DNA of 64,000 nt from Metallyticus violacea (Eukaryota > Arthropoda > Insecta > Mantodea > Metallyticidae): positions 84,904,001-84,968,000 of the forward strand of contig CM060835.1 of NCBI GenBank assembly GCA_030762175.1, read 5' to 3'. The notes under the pieces are model-generated. The model was not told the DNA's origin, ran no database searches, and saw only the letters and a list, made by a program, of their open reading frames with translations. Of this stretch, positions 25,338 to 37,414 are shown piece after piece; the stretch's first letter is position 1; each line of letters opens with the position of its first letter. A program made the position numbers and the translations under genes.

Positions 25338-26818
25338 TCATCTGAAATTCATTTATCCCATTTTCTCTTGAACGCAGATTTTATGTGATTTTAACAATAA
25401 AATATATTCATAATACCTTTATAATTAACATATTAACCAATTACGTTGTTGCCATAAAATATTCTAAGATGTTTCACTGTAATGTACAGAATGACATTCA
25501 TTTTTAGATATAAAGAAAAAAGATCTATTTGGAATGTCCTCAACAATAATATAAAATTTTCTTCATTGCATTTTTTTTTTCAAAATATAGGAATAGGCGA
25601 GTTTTCTGAAATAAAAAGTATTTTTTTAATTCTAATTGAAACTATAAGTTTCTTTTAATGTATCATAAAAGTACGAATATCGTTTGGCTAAGATAAAGCA
25701 ACAAATTTAAAGTTTAATTACGTTAACTACCCCCTCTGCTTCCAGACTGTGTAAAGTATCTGAATCATCTTGCATTTCTTTTTTATTTGCTTAATTCTAG
25801 GGCATTTGTTCTGAATTAAGGGATTTCTTATTAAACTGTTTAATTAAATGTCTTTTCTGTGGCACTTCTGTTATTTATCTTGGTTGTGCTTTGTATTATG
25901 ACTATATATTCTTACATCACTTGTCCACGGACTATTTTGACATTACTACAATAATAGTAATAAAAATATTCAGTGTGTTTTAAAACCTATCTACCAACTG
26001 TCCTAGAACTTCGGGGCGATCGTTAGATTTGGGTATAGCTTCCACAATAAATATCATTTGCATAGGCTATATTCTACAGGTATTTACAACAGTTGGGCTT
26101 AAGGCTTTTTGGAAACTTCTTTATCGTATTAATTGTATCAAAAGCACAGAGAAATGTATAAGTATATATACTTTAACAGCTTCCAAAATTCTGTCGAAGG
26201 AGTTTTTTTCCACATTCTGTTGCTGGAGGCATGGAATTTCGTTCCCAATGTGATTCAAATATTGCATACTTCACAACGCTACTAAAAGAAGTGAAGCTAA
26301 GGAACCTAACACACAGATCTGCAAACAAAAACAATTTAAAACCACGACAAATGCTGCCATACTGTATCTACATTTGAATTATAAGAGAGTAAGAGAGCGA
26401 ATATGAAGAGGAAAAAATAAAATTGTGCAACACGCTGAATAAGAATTATTTAATACTTCAACAGCTCAATTCCACGAATTATTTTTTTTTTTTTCTTAAG
26501 TCCATTTTCGTATTACAAAGTTCTTTTTCTATACAATACTTTGATTATAAAGACGTTTTTACAGGTGTTGAGAACAATATCGTAGCAACTAAAAAAACTG
26601 ACTTAGCTTTTTGATATTATGACTTATTGTTTTTCGATTTCATTAATTATACAGAGAATACAATATTCTATTTGAATGAAATAGAAATAATTGTGAACAG
26701 TGCTAATTTTATTATTAGAACAGCATAACGCTGGAGTGATATTAAATATATTTACGTGCGTAGACAAAAAAAAGTTCAGTTATTTATCTGGAGACATAAA
26801 GGATTCCAGGAACAGTCT

Positions 26819-26820
<2 letters not shown>
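25338..26820. other. AT-rich DNA without recognisable genes
   Basis: Nothing recognised. Confidence 0.5.

Positions 26821-26873
<53 letters not shown>
26821..26873. repeat. (AAT)n microsatellite
   Basis: About 17 perfect AAT units. Confidence 0.95.
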
Positions 26874-26874
<1 letters not shown>

Positions 26875-29800
26875 TTCCGCAGTGGCCAGCATAAGAATAC
26901 ATGTGACTTTTCAAAATAAATTATTAACAAAAATTGAGTTTGATCATTATTATAAAGTCAAACACGTTCATTTCAGATCATAAGTATTTTATTATAATGG
27001 TTATTTATATAAAATTGTAACATCTGCCTCTGAAATACAGGAAAAGGGGGGGGGGGAGGATATGCTTCATTTGCATGTTTTTCCGCTATGTTTTATGTGG
27101 GCATGTTCAGTTCATTAATGTACATCAGGAATCTAAATAATGGTTTTATAATTCAGCCTGATTTATAGTAAATAGGAGTAACATAGTAATTGAGCGACTG
27201 AAGGGACAGAGTACATAATAGAAATGTGAATTGATGATTGTATTGCAAGGTTACTTCAATGAATATGCACCAGGTTCTCTTGCTCATAGAAAAGCTAAAT
27301 TCACCAACAAAATCAAAAAAGGGAAGAACTTCAGACATTTCTAAGCTTTTGGCCTGTATTCGTCTCCCACCGTATTACTACTATGTAATTGTCATATATT
27401 CATTGAATTAAAGTGCAAAGCCGTTAGGATGAATATAACAGAGTCCTGGGAAATTCACTTACGTATATCCTTCATAATAAAGCAATGTCAACTGCTTTTA
27501 GAAACGGCATATCTGTTTTAAATTCATTGTTATTATACTTTGCTTTACCAGGTTACTTTTTCTTTTGGCCTAGCGTTATTTTAAATGCAAACCACTTCTA
27601 ATTTTGTAGAGTACTGCATTTTTTGAATTCATATCTAACGGAATTTTCTGTTTGAGCATGGTTGTATTTTATTTTCCTCTTAATATTTGCTCCTTCTCTT
27701 TCGTAAATGTGACTGGTTTGAACATATCGATCATACTGAAGTTTAAATAAATAACATTTTCGTAACGACTGTGTACATTTTAGAGATTTGAACAGAAACT
27801 ATCTAAAGCGTGTGCATAAATGCATGTCTCTTTGCCATTGATTTGGAAATATATGCACTAAATTCTGCTGCTTTCGTTATGTATTAATTTCTCATTTGCA
27901 TATTTGATACCTCAAAACTGACTTGTTTTACGTGCACTAAAAATTCGTAATGGATATGTATCAGCATTGGCTTGGTTGCTCAACTCTTCTGTTTATGACA
28001 TGCATTTGATGGCCTGGGTTATCATATACTTCGTTTTGCTCGGGTCTTCGCTCCATCAATAAAACGAGTTATCTCAATTAAGAACCATCATGTTGAGAGA
28101 AAGCATACTGAGTAATAAATTAAAGGCATGGTTTCAATGTTCAGGTTTGTGACAAGCCGGAACAGTCCCGGCTCATCAGGTTTGAAAAGGAATATTTAAT
28201 ACGTTTTTCTATATTTGTATAATTCTGATTAAGAATTGATATGAAATGTCTTCTGTATTAAGAGAAAATATCTCTGTACAAAAACTGTAGATTGCAAGAG
28301 AATAAAGACGGTTGGGAATATCTGCATCGACGTGCTTAAGTCAAAAAGAAGATTTTAAATTCCTAGTACTGCCGTGCAAAATGAGTGTTAAATATTTTCT
28401 TTCATTTGTTTGGGCTTCGCTTTACGTAGGAAATGATTCCGTCAGTTCGCCCTTTCATAGCCTAAAGTCACAACGATAAGCTAAACGGCATGGATACAAA
28501 CACTTTCTTATAAATGTATGTCGTAGCACAATGGATGAAGCGATAGAGGTACAATAGTAGCATGTTTTTGCAATTAAATATTTATGAACTTTATTTTCAA
28601 AGATCTTTGATGCTAGAACGGGCTTGTAGAGTCTAAAATCTAAATACAAGGGCAGCTGTGCTTAACTTTTCAGGTGCCCAACAGATAAAAATTGCAGGCG
28701 TTAGATCTGGAGATCGAGCATACAGTCTTCCACTAATTTGTTTAGACACTTCAACTTTCTGCGTATTCTAATTTACCAACCTGGAGTTAGGCGATGCAGC
28801 GTGTGCTCGGCTTCCTATTGTCGAGTGCAAAGTGAAACTGAAAAATGGATGGAATGAATCTCAATTTTGAAGATATTTGTTGCCCTTAAAAACATACCAT
28901 AATAAGAGAATAACCAACTGTTTACACCACAGGTACTTGTTAGTAGCAGGCAAAAAACGTTTGAGCAAATATTCGGTCCATATTGAGTGACCGTTTTCCA
29001 TAATTGGTGGATCATTTTGAAGACTGAACTTTCTTCTTAGTTCGCTGAGATCATTCACTTATACTAAGTGAACGTGTATCTGAGATACTTTTAATTCTTT
29101 CTAGAATAAGGGCGTATTGATTTGTATGAGTCATATTGAGGAATTATCTTCTTCTTCTTTTTTTTTTTTTCCTCTTTTTTTTTTTTTTTTTTTTTGTTTG
29201 TTTGTTTGTTTATCACAGAAAGAGTCATGTATTTTCCTCTCTAGGTAGCTATGCAATTTCATGATCTAGAAAACGTGCCGTACATTATAAGAGAAGTTTT
29301 CCCAAGTTTTCCCTTGGACTCGGGTGATGTAAATTACGTCTGACAGGTTGAAGACCCCCCAGGCGCTGTAGTATCCGATATTGTCCCATGCTAGTCTTTA
29401 GGACGTACGCACTATAAATAAATCGTTCATCAAATACTTTTGACATCCCAGTTGGCCCGATAATGCATTGTGCAAATTCCATCAGCTTGTTTTCCGCGAC
29501 GCACATTACAAAGGCCATTTTTCGCCGGATTACACGAACTCCACTCCATGGATCAGTGAACTGTGTATAGCTTATTCCCGTGCCGTTTCATCAGAGTGAC
29601 ATAGTTTAGCTAAACATCAACCTTTGATGATAAAGCAGCCGTGAAATGTATGTCTGACATCTGGACAAAATGCACCAATATTAAATCCTCTTACTTTGAA
29701 GCGCCAATTTGCTAATTGCAAATGACCGCAAGAACAATTGTAAATATTGTTATATTCTCGGTATAGAATTTAAAGGTAATTAAACCAACATGGTTTTAAA

Positions 29801-30430
29801 TTTCTTGTTCTGGTTGTTGCACTTATAAATTAAGGAGATTCTTCCATTTCTTGACTTCTCAATTCAGATAATGAAGGAGTATGGGATTTAAAGTGTTCCA
29901 TGAAAATAATTGAACCCGCCATTAGTCTTTACTACCGGATTCAATTATAGAATATACAAACAGTATGTTGAAATAAATTGTGCAAAAATGAAAAGTTCGT
30001 GAGAAAGAAGCTGAATGTGCGTAAGCTGTAGACACAAACTAAAGGTACATTTCGAGATAATCAGAGTGAAGTGAAAATAAGCGGCCAAGTGTTAGCTTCT
30101 TACGCAGCTAGTCCGAATTCTATTGCTTGGGTCAGTTTCCTAGGGTATTTCGCCTGGGAAACTTAGGCCTAAAAACCCCTTGAACTCATTCGGCTGAACT
30201 ATCATCCCTCCTGCAGCTATCCAAACTTACAAGTCGGCTACACTCTCGCCAGACTAAGGGAGCATCCCACAAGTCCGAAGAGTTTAAGGAATAAACGAGC
30301 ATGTATCAAACATAAACCGCATTTTTTTAATGTTGAAACAATTTAATAAAGCTGGGAAACGTTTAATTTTTCTAAATAATTTACCGACTTACAAATCATT
30401 TTTACCAGCAAATACGAAACTTCGTAATCC
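26874..30430. other. AT-rich DNA without recognisable genes
   Basis: Contains a G11 run (27046-27056) and a T-rich/GTTT tract (about 29,150-29,212). A 77-codon minus-strand frame at 29,285-29,518 starting MAFVMCVAENKL lies in slightly GC-richer sequence, but I recognise no family. Confidence 0.45.
29150..29212. repeat. poly(T) and (GTTT)n tract
   Basis: CTT repeats, two long T runs and about four GTTT units in succession. Confidence 0.85.
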
Positions 30431-30960
30431 AGTTTATCGATGGGTTTGGGTTTCCGGCCAGTTGCGCATGAATGCTTCCAATCCTTCATCGTTGTCGAAT
30501 AGCCCGCCTCCCAATGCTTCTTTTACATATGGTATTTACAAGGCAATGTATGCCCTATAGGGAGAGTGTGGCAGTACTTTGCAATGGTTTTCTGTGAGTT
30601 TTTCCCTTGTCAAAGCAGCTGTATACGGAAGGGCGTTGTCATGGAGAACTTCTTTGCCGCAACCAGAAGCTGGCAGTAATATGCTACATTTATTGTTCGA
30701 CGTTCAGGAGGTACATAGATGAACAAAATGTCTTGGGAGTCACAGAAAACTTCAACAGAACATTTGCTTTCGTGTTCACTTGCCTCGACTAAGGTGTATC
30801 TTGTAGTGAGGCAGTGTATTTTATCGCAATTTGCAATTCAATGCAGAAATTTTGCTGCTTGATCGCGGTATGAGCCAAAAGCCACTCCACACACTCCAGT
30901 GAGAATTGCCGAGACTTTTCGGTTATACAAATCGTTTAAAAACATGCATTGAACTGTTCC
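30430..30960 (-). pseudogene. mariner-like transposase remnant (M5)
   Basis: The minus strand reads, in several frames: a block like the one between the first and second catalytic residues (CDSQDILFIYVPPERRTINV), then the second catalytic block GKEVLHDNALPYTAA with the DNA motif intact. HSPYRAYIAL follows, where the third catalytic block should be and is degraded, and then a DNDEGLEAFMRNW C-terminal segment. Stops and frameshifts separate the blocks. I found no terminal repeats, so the limits are approximate. The sequence is unlike M1 to M4 and belongs to another mariner subfamily. Confidence 0.65.
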
Positions 30961-32997
30961 AACCTCAGAAGATTTTCAGAAATCTCAAACCGGAAATTAA
31001 AAACGAACACTTACATTAATATATTCTTCTCTTAGTTGTCTGTAGTTAAATTAACATAGAACAGCTCTTGTCTGTTTTGTAAATAAATGTTTTCATTGTT
31101 TCTTTAAGAATACAGAAAGTAATTCCAGCGTAAGAAATGCAACTGTTATTTTATTTGGTTATTTGTTTATTCCATTCGTGCAGATTTTCTCAGTTTTGAA
31201 TAAATATATGAGCTCTTCGCTTCAGCTCCAGTCACAGAAAAATTCCGAGATTAGTTGGATCCTAATACAACTATACGAAAACTCAAAAGGTATTTTTTTC
31301 CCCTTTTATTTAACAAAAAAGCATTTTGCACTTCGCAAACAGCAGATGGGGGTACGGAATAGTTGCGCTTTCCTTAGGGAAGCGTTGTTTGATTTGCATA
31401 GCCTCTGTTAAAACCGTATTTATTCCGTGTCCCGCATATCGCCCGCATTGCAACTCTTCTTTTGTTTCTGTTCTCGCACCGTGTACTGTCTGAAAAGGAT
31501 GGGGGCTTGTGACAACCGAACTGGCTAAGCTTATCCTTCCTTCATGTTTGGAGAAATGTGTCGATGCATGGAGTCAGAATTTGTGGTACAGTACGTAGAC
31601 ACCGCTCAGCTCTGTAGCATTGCAAGAATTTGTTGCAAATCAAACTACGATTCTTATCATTCTAGAAACAACCACAGTGCTCTATCTTGTCATTCTTTTT
31701 CTTCTCGTATTTAATCCATCTTACCAAATGTTAATCTTGGTCTCCATTTCTCTTCGCATTCAAGCATAGTTGTCTTTTGCAACAGCCAACACAACATTTT
31801 GTGCATTAATCATTTTGGCATTCTTCGACATTAACCGTTTGAGTTGTTGACATTCTGTTTTTGCTTTGAAATATAAGCCGCATAATGTGGTGAGTTTTGT
31901 GCAGTGTGTATGTTTATTTCTATGCCAATGTCGCTTCCCTGCATCAGAAACTTATCCGTGTATAAGGTAGCACGTTTTTCATTGTAGTTTATTTTTCTCT
32001 CTTTAATCGACATGTTTGTCGTGTTTATATTATTACTTTAAACATTCATTTATATCTGAAATGTAGACTACGAAAATTATTTTATACATATTTCCCATAT
32101 TGCATGCAAGGCTCAAATACAAGGAGAGCCAAGCAAGTATAAACCACGCCGTTAGTTGCAGCTTAATGTTTTGGATAATCAACAGAAAGGAAATAGTTTC
32201 CTCGACAATTCATGAACTAAAATACTTTAATGTGTATTTTCTTACTAATAGAACCATAAAAAGGTTCCTTTGTTGTGAAAAGAGCCTATAGAATTTTTTG
32301 TTTTCCAAATGACCAATGGTGTGTAATGTTTGTTGTATTCTTTGCTTATCCCTAACGTTCCCTCTAAGTATGATAAATGCTGGTGCAATAAAGATGTAAA
32401 CTTTCTGCGAGCAGGCCTCTGTCGACCGTAAGAGAAAGTAACGCGCGAGTGGTTTATACCTGTATGGTTCACGCATAATGGCTAATAATTCTGTGCTAAA
32501 TGTGTAACTGCACTTTAATTTTATACTTAGCGTTAACGTCGGCAGTTTCGTTGTTGGGTGGCGTTGGATCGCGTTTTGTCATAAATGTTTGTAAGCCTTT
32601 AACAGAAACGAGTATACTGGATGTACAGCCACCCTCCCCCCCAACACACCCTTAGGCGCGAGTCGGTTTCTCCCAGCATCGTTGGCGCCGGCGCGTTCGT
32701 GTCTGTGGGAAAAATGAGACTTATAGAAATGAGGTGGCGCTGGATAAACGTTTGCATACAATATTTCTATAATAGTTTTAACAGCATAGAGATACTTATA
32801 TTAAACAATCTTTTTATAATAACCCGTGTGCAATTTGGCACAAAATATTCGCTGCAAGTATGAGAAATATATGATGTAAAGCTGAAATCAACTTTCGTTT
32901 ATGTGCCATCTAGGCGTGGGTCTGTCAACCATAAACATTTCTTATTTTTATAATGTTCTTAGATGAGATCAAAATTTCAAGATGTTTAAATTGGTCG
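30961..32997. other. AT-rich DNA without recognisable genes
   Basis: Nothing recognised. Open frames of up to 88 codons overlap on both strands without family resemblance. Confidence 0.5.
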
Positions 32998-33252
32998 GTC
33001 CTTGTGGTGTAGTGGTAACCATATTTGCCTCCTAAACCCAAGGTCGCGGCTTCAATCCAGACCAAGATCGATGGATTTTTTCGGGCGTAAAAATCCAAGT
33101 ATGGCTTCTTTCGGAAGGGAAGTAAAAGGAAGGGTCCCGTGTCATACATTTATGGCACACCTCTGAGCAAATTTTATCGGCCGTTTCACGCCCTAATTTG
33201 AATGGGACCCTGATGACCTGAGATGTCAAAGAGTGTCAAAATACGAATATAA
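32998..33252 (+). mobile_element. tRNA-derived SINE, family B, copy c
   Basis: The head matches copy a closely: GGTCCTTGTGGTGTAGTGGT (A box) and GGCTTCAATCC (B box, one change). The body keeps GATGGATTTTTTCGGGCG, GGCTTCTTTCGGAAGGGAAG and GACCTGAGATGTCAAAGAG. It lacks the segment between CATTTATGGCACA and CCTCTGAGC found in copy a, a deletion of about 30 bases. Confidence 0.85.
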
Positions 33253-34924
33253 AGCGATTGCACTGATATCAGCTTAAAGAATGCGTTGAAGATTGCAGCC
33301 TGAAAGCTGACTAAATATGCTGTCTAACTGGTGAACAAACGGAAGTAATCTTACGTACGCATTCATTTTTGACTTGTATAAGTCTTGAAATTTTGGAAAT
33401 ATACAATCTATAGTTTAGTACCTTTTCTGAAAATAATTTACAGCACTGTATATATCGTATTTCATTCAGTTTGTAGCAGTGTCTGGCAGAAAAGCAACAT
33501 CTGTTGATCAGGTAATATCTAGATTTTAATTCACATCACCAACTGTTTCGGTGTTTCGCCCTATTAAACCAGTGCCCTGTTCGTCACCTGATATATTAAA
33601 AAAAATTAAATGAAAGAAAGTCACGTGTCACTACTTTCATGAAGCACTTTTGCACGCAAAACTTCCTGGAGCAGCTTTAGGAATGAGTGATCATCTCTAG
33701 CACAAAGAGAAAGAAATGTTTTTTTCTCCCCCTTCAGTTATCAATGCTATTGCAACTAATTTTGGACAAGAAAGTTAGTGTCCGTCACTTTCAACAATTT
33801 GATACAGAAGAGGAAGACTATAATAAATAAAAAGCAGTTTTGTATAATGTTATTATTTTTTGTAAAATGCTATAGGGCAAATCAATGCAGTAATTAGAGG
33901 ACACTAGAAAAGCATCGGATGTACCTACTGTTGTAAATGTTTTCACTTGCATCATTAGTTTTGTACCTACTCATATGTAACATTTATTGCATGCATACTT
34001 TCAGGTATTTATATGCCTGTCTAGAATGTTTGTTTCCTTTCAATTTTCTTAAACAAAAATATTTTTGTAACAAAAGTATTTTGTCTTCGTTAACAGCACA
34101 GATTTCAAACTTTTAAAAGTGAATATTCCTAGGCTCTTTCCTTCTACTAGAATGTAAATACGCCATTAGACAAAAATCAATAATTAAAAAAAAAAACATT
34201 TTCTGGTGTATTTGTCATCTCTGTGACAGGCGTGAATTTGTCGAGTAAGTGTTCATCCTCGCTTTATGATGGTTGAGCTTTGGGATGAAAACCAATGTGT
34301 GCGATGTTATTGTTCCTGCTATCTGCACTTGTTGCTTTGGAGTGAGTGGAAGCGAAATTGAGCGCTCCTGAAGTTATGGAATATTGGGGAAAGAGAATGA
34401 CGACAGTAACGTGCAGCAGTTATCAGAACAGAGAATAAATTTCGACACTTAAAACCTGTTTTTGAATTGTCTACTTGTGCGCTTGTATAGGATAATTTAT
34501 GTCATGAAATATCGGACTCCGTAATAATGAACACGTTTTTAGTAATGAAAAAGTAAAGCCCTAAGGCAATATTGTATTGGGAAGAATCAGAGCACACGAT
34601 AATAACAATGCGTACATTTCGTTTCTCTTTTACTGCTTTGATTCATCGCGGATATTCCAATAATAATACCAGATAGTCTTGTGCAGTATGCGCAAATAAA
34701 ACCTGTATACCAATAAATTTATTAGCATTTCTGTATAAGTGTGTATAATGTTTTGAGAACTCGTATAGTTATCCATGGTTTCGGGAAAGCAGGCGTTGAT
34801 AAAGTCGAAATGATGAACCTTTTCCCCCATTATGGATATTATTTTGTGTATGACATGCAGGTAAAGCACGTTTATATTCTCTAATAAAAAGAAATCTTTG
34901 TGAGAGAGAGATAGAATTGTTAAT
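33253..34924. other. AT-rich DNA without recognisable genes
   Basis: Nothing recognised. Confidence 0.5.
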
Positions 34925-35640
34925 TACGAGGACTGTTCAATAAAGAATGATAACTTAACTTTACTGATTCTCATAATTTTTATGATCTTTCTCAAAGTTG
35001 GACGCAATGCATCTGTCCTAGCGTTTCTTCCATTCTTTAGACACTGGGAACCATTTTTGACAGGTCCTTCAAAATCGCCTCCGTAGCCTTCACTACTGCT
35101 TCTGATTATGGAAAATGTTTCTTCTATTCGGGGAAAAGGAAAAAGACAACTTGTGCTAAATCCGGACATAAGGAGGGTGGGGGGACACCGTTCACATTTA
35201 TTTTTGTGAGGTACTCAGCAAAGATATTTGCGATGTGCGGCCAAGCATGGTATAGGTACAGAAATGTAGGCTTTGCAGTGTTTTCCGTAGTATTGCCCGT
35301 AACAATTATGTGTGCAGGTGAATATGCAAAGAGGAAATAACTATAACTTTTCCAAAAGAAGCAACCACACTTTTGGGGGAGGGATTTTCAGACAGAGATT
35401 TGCTGTTTGTTGACAGGATCGAAATGATGTAGCTAAGTTTCACCAGCAGTGATTAACTTTGAATGAAATTCCGCATCTTCAACTGAATGCAAAACTGCAC
35501 GCGAACATCCTTTTGTTTGGGCATCAGCAGTCTTGCAACCCTCCGTACACAAACACGCCTCTCAACCTGGAGTTCAGAATTCACCTTCCTTTGAAATTGA
35601 CTGTCTGTCCTCTTTTGAACATTTTAAACCATCTTCGAGA
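34924..35640 (-). pseudogene. mariner transposase pseudogene (M3), C-terminal part
   Basis: Reading on the minus strand leftward from the LINE: the first catalytic block reads as ETWLHHFDPVNKQQISV with the preceding Asp changed (AGE in place of GDE). The second catalytic region is seen as PHIANIFAEYLTKINVN. Then comes an FFLFPRIEETF-like third block and a C-terminal KEWKKR-like stretch in another frame. The N-terminal part continues at 41,602-41,790 beyond the LINE. Stops and frameshifts throughout show inactivity before or after the LINE inserted. Confidence 0.75.
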
Positions 35641-35643
35641 TGT
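35630..35643 (+). repeat. LINE target-site duplication, left copy
   Basis: CATCTTCGAGATGT is identical to the copy at 41,589-41,602. The first C may be chance because the LINE ends in ATC repeats, so the true length is 13 or 14. The site is itself a small inverted repeat (CATCT-TCG-AGATG). Confidence 0.92.
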
Positions 35644-36065
35644 CCCCTCAGGGGCCCAATTTATTGGGTACGGGGCGTAGCGACCCCGAGGCACCCGAGC
35701 TGCTCCCTCAGGTCCGCGCTCAGCGCGTTTGACTCCTTTTTATTTTGCCTCCATTTTACTTTTATATTTTATACCTCCCTGCTTTTAGTCTGATGGATGC
35801 CCCCGTGTTTGACACGGTTAAAATGTGACTGGGTAATAGCGTGACCCCCAGCACTGGGCCATCATGTAGGGCAAGAGCGTATCCCCTGGTACAGGCCAGG
35901 CCCGGGGAGGGGCCATTACACACGCTGTAAACTTCCTGCAGGCGATTGGGTCCCTTTGTCAATATCCAGGAAGGTGTGACCCTGAGGTTACCTTGTCCAG
36001 GCCAGGGCAACTAACCTAAGCCGGGGTGGCGCCCAGGAAGCAGCCTGCCATCGGAGACAGGTGTA
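35644..36065 (+). promoter_or_regulatory. LINE 5' UTR with presumed internal promoter
   Basis: GC-rich 422-base leader. It opens with tandem small inverted repeats: CCCCTCAGGGG (35644-35654), CCCAATTTATTGGG (35655-35668), and CGGGG (35671-35675) pairing with CCCCG (35684-35688). Full-length LINEs of this type normally carry an internal Pol II promoter in the 5' UTR; that role here is inferred. No TATA box is expected. Confidence 0.55.
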
Positions 36066-37376
36066 ATGGTGGAGGATGAATGCGCTATGGTACATGAAAA
36101 TAATTTTCATATGAAACGCAAAAGAGTGGATGTAAAGGAAGTAACCGAGCAGCCATTTGCTCGCTACTTGGTAATTAATCGTACCGAGGATGGTCAGTCA
36201 TTCAGCAGAGTGAACCCGTTTGTTATTCAGAAGGGTATTGATGGCATTTCTGGACCAGTGAAGACATGTACACGTCTCCGTAATGGTTCTCTTTTGGTAG
36301 AGACATTTGGAATAGCGCAAACCAACTCATTGCTCAAGGCGACGATATTCCACGGGTATCCGATCCGTGTAGAGCCACATAGAACTTTAAATTCGTCGCG
36401 AGGAGTTATTACTACGAATGTGTTAGACGGGATGTCCGACTCGGAAATCCAGAGTTGTCTGGAGGACCAGGGAGTCATATCGGTCTATCGTGTACAGGCT
36501 AGGAAGGAAGGTGAAACACAGCCCACCCGTACTCTCTTCCTCACCTTCAACCGGGTTGAGTTACCACAGAGGATCAAAGCTGGTTATGAGGCAATTGAGG
36601 TTCGCCCATATATTCCCAGTCCCATGCGATGCTTCCAATGCCAACGTTTTGGCCATACTCGCGTGTCGTGCAAGAGTGCAAAGTCGATCTGTGCAACCTG
36701 TGGTACTGAAAGTCACGAGGGAGCTTGTGCAACTGCCCCTGTTTGCGTGAACTGTCAAGGTGACCATTCGGCTTCGTCCCGCGATTGTCCTCGTTTTCGC
36801 GATGAACGCTCTATCCAGGAGATCAGGGTTAAAGAGAAACTTACATTCAGTGAAGCGCGGAAGCGATTCCAATCTCGCTTACCCGTGTTGCCTAAAACCG
36901 GGACATACAGCGCTGTGGCTTCTTCTGCTGTCCAGAAGCGCACTATTAGCACGCAGACTTGCGATCTTGTTTTTACTCGGGTGCCTTGTGCGCCAACTGC
37001 TGCCAACCGTTCTACTGAGAAGCCGAAGCCTATTGTTTTTGATGCTCCATCTATTAAGTTTAAGACCGCATATACCCGAACTGACTTCCTTAAATCATCC
37101 ACTACCAGTAATACGAAGCAGAAATCGAGCCCTTCTCCTCCTCGGAGGTCGAGCTCCTATGATGCATACGGGAGCAAGCCCGCTAGGCGGTCGCCGTCAC
37201 CGCCTCTTTCCACCACCAACCGATTTCAGGTTTCGGAATCGGTTGATTCTTCTCAGCGGGAGAGCCCTCCCTCTGAGGATGTGATGGAGCAGGATGTGCC
37301 TGCTCCTTCAAAACCGCCGAGTCCCACGCGACTAAAAAAAGGACGTCTTATTCGTCCTGGACCGTCCAAAAAGTAA
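36066..37376 (+). CDS. LINE ORF1 gag-like nucleic-acid-binding protein
   Basis: 436 aa, starting at the first ATG after the GC-rich leader. The N-terminal half (about residues 25-180) resembles the RRM-like region of LINE gag proteins. Then come three zinc knuckles: CFQCQRFGHTRVSC (about 189-202), CATCGTESHEGAC just after it, and CVNCQGDHSASSRDC. This is the CX2CX4HX4C series typical of I and jockey ORF1. The C-terminal third is rich in Ser, Pro, Arg and Lys (SPSPPRRSSS, KPPSPTRLKKGR), a basic disordered tail likely to bind RNA. The role is to coat LINE RNA in a ribonucleoprotein and carry it to the nucleus. The stop is followed by a 38-base gap before ORF2, so ORF2 translation probably depends on reinitiation. 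No frameshifts or internal stops. Confidence 0.92.
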   Translation: MVEDECAMVHENNFHMKRKRVDVKEVTEQPFARYLVINRTEDGQSFSRVNPFVIQKGIDGISGPVKTCTRLRNGSLLVETFGIAQTNSLLKATIFHGYPIRVEPHRTLNSSRGVITTNVLDGMSDSEIQSCLEDQGVISVYRVQARKEGETQPTRTLFLTFNRVELPQRIKAGYEAIEVRPYIPSPMRCFQCQRFGHTRVSCKSAKSICATCGTESHEGACATAPVCVNCQGDHSASSRDCPRFRDERSIQEIRVKEKLTFSEARKRFQSRLPVLPKTGTYSAVASSAVQKRTISTQTCDLVFTRVPCAPTAANRSTEKPKPIVFDAPSIKFKTAYTRTDFLKSSTTSNTKQKSSPSPPRRSSSYDAYGSKPARRSPSPPLSTTNRFQVSESVDSSQRESPPSEDVMEQDVPAPSKPPSPTRLKKGRLIRPGPSKK

Positions 37377-37414
37377 GGTGGTTAAATTTTTTATTTATTT
37401 TATATAATTTTAAA

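Noticed and set aside
29285..29518. 77-codon minus-strand frame starting MAFVMCVAENKL
   Set aside because: Reads more protein-like than most, but I recognise no family and there is no supporting context.
36227..37284. Open frames of 83-174 codons in other frames and on the minus strand
   Set aside because: They lie entirely within LINE ORF1 and have no family resemblance; they are shadows of the real gene.
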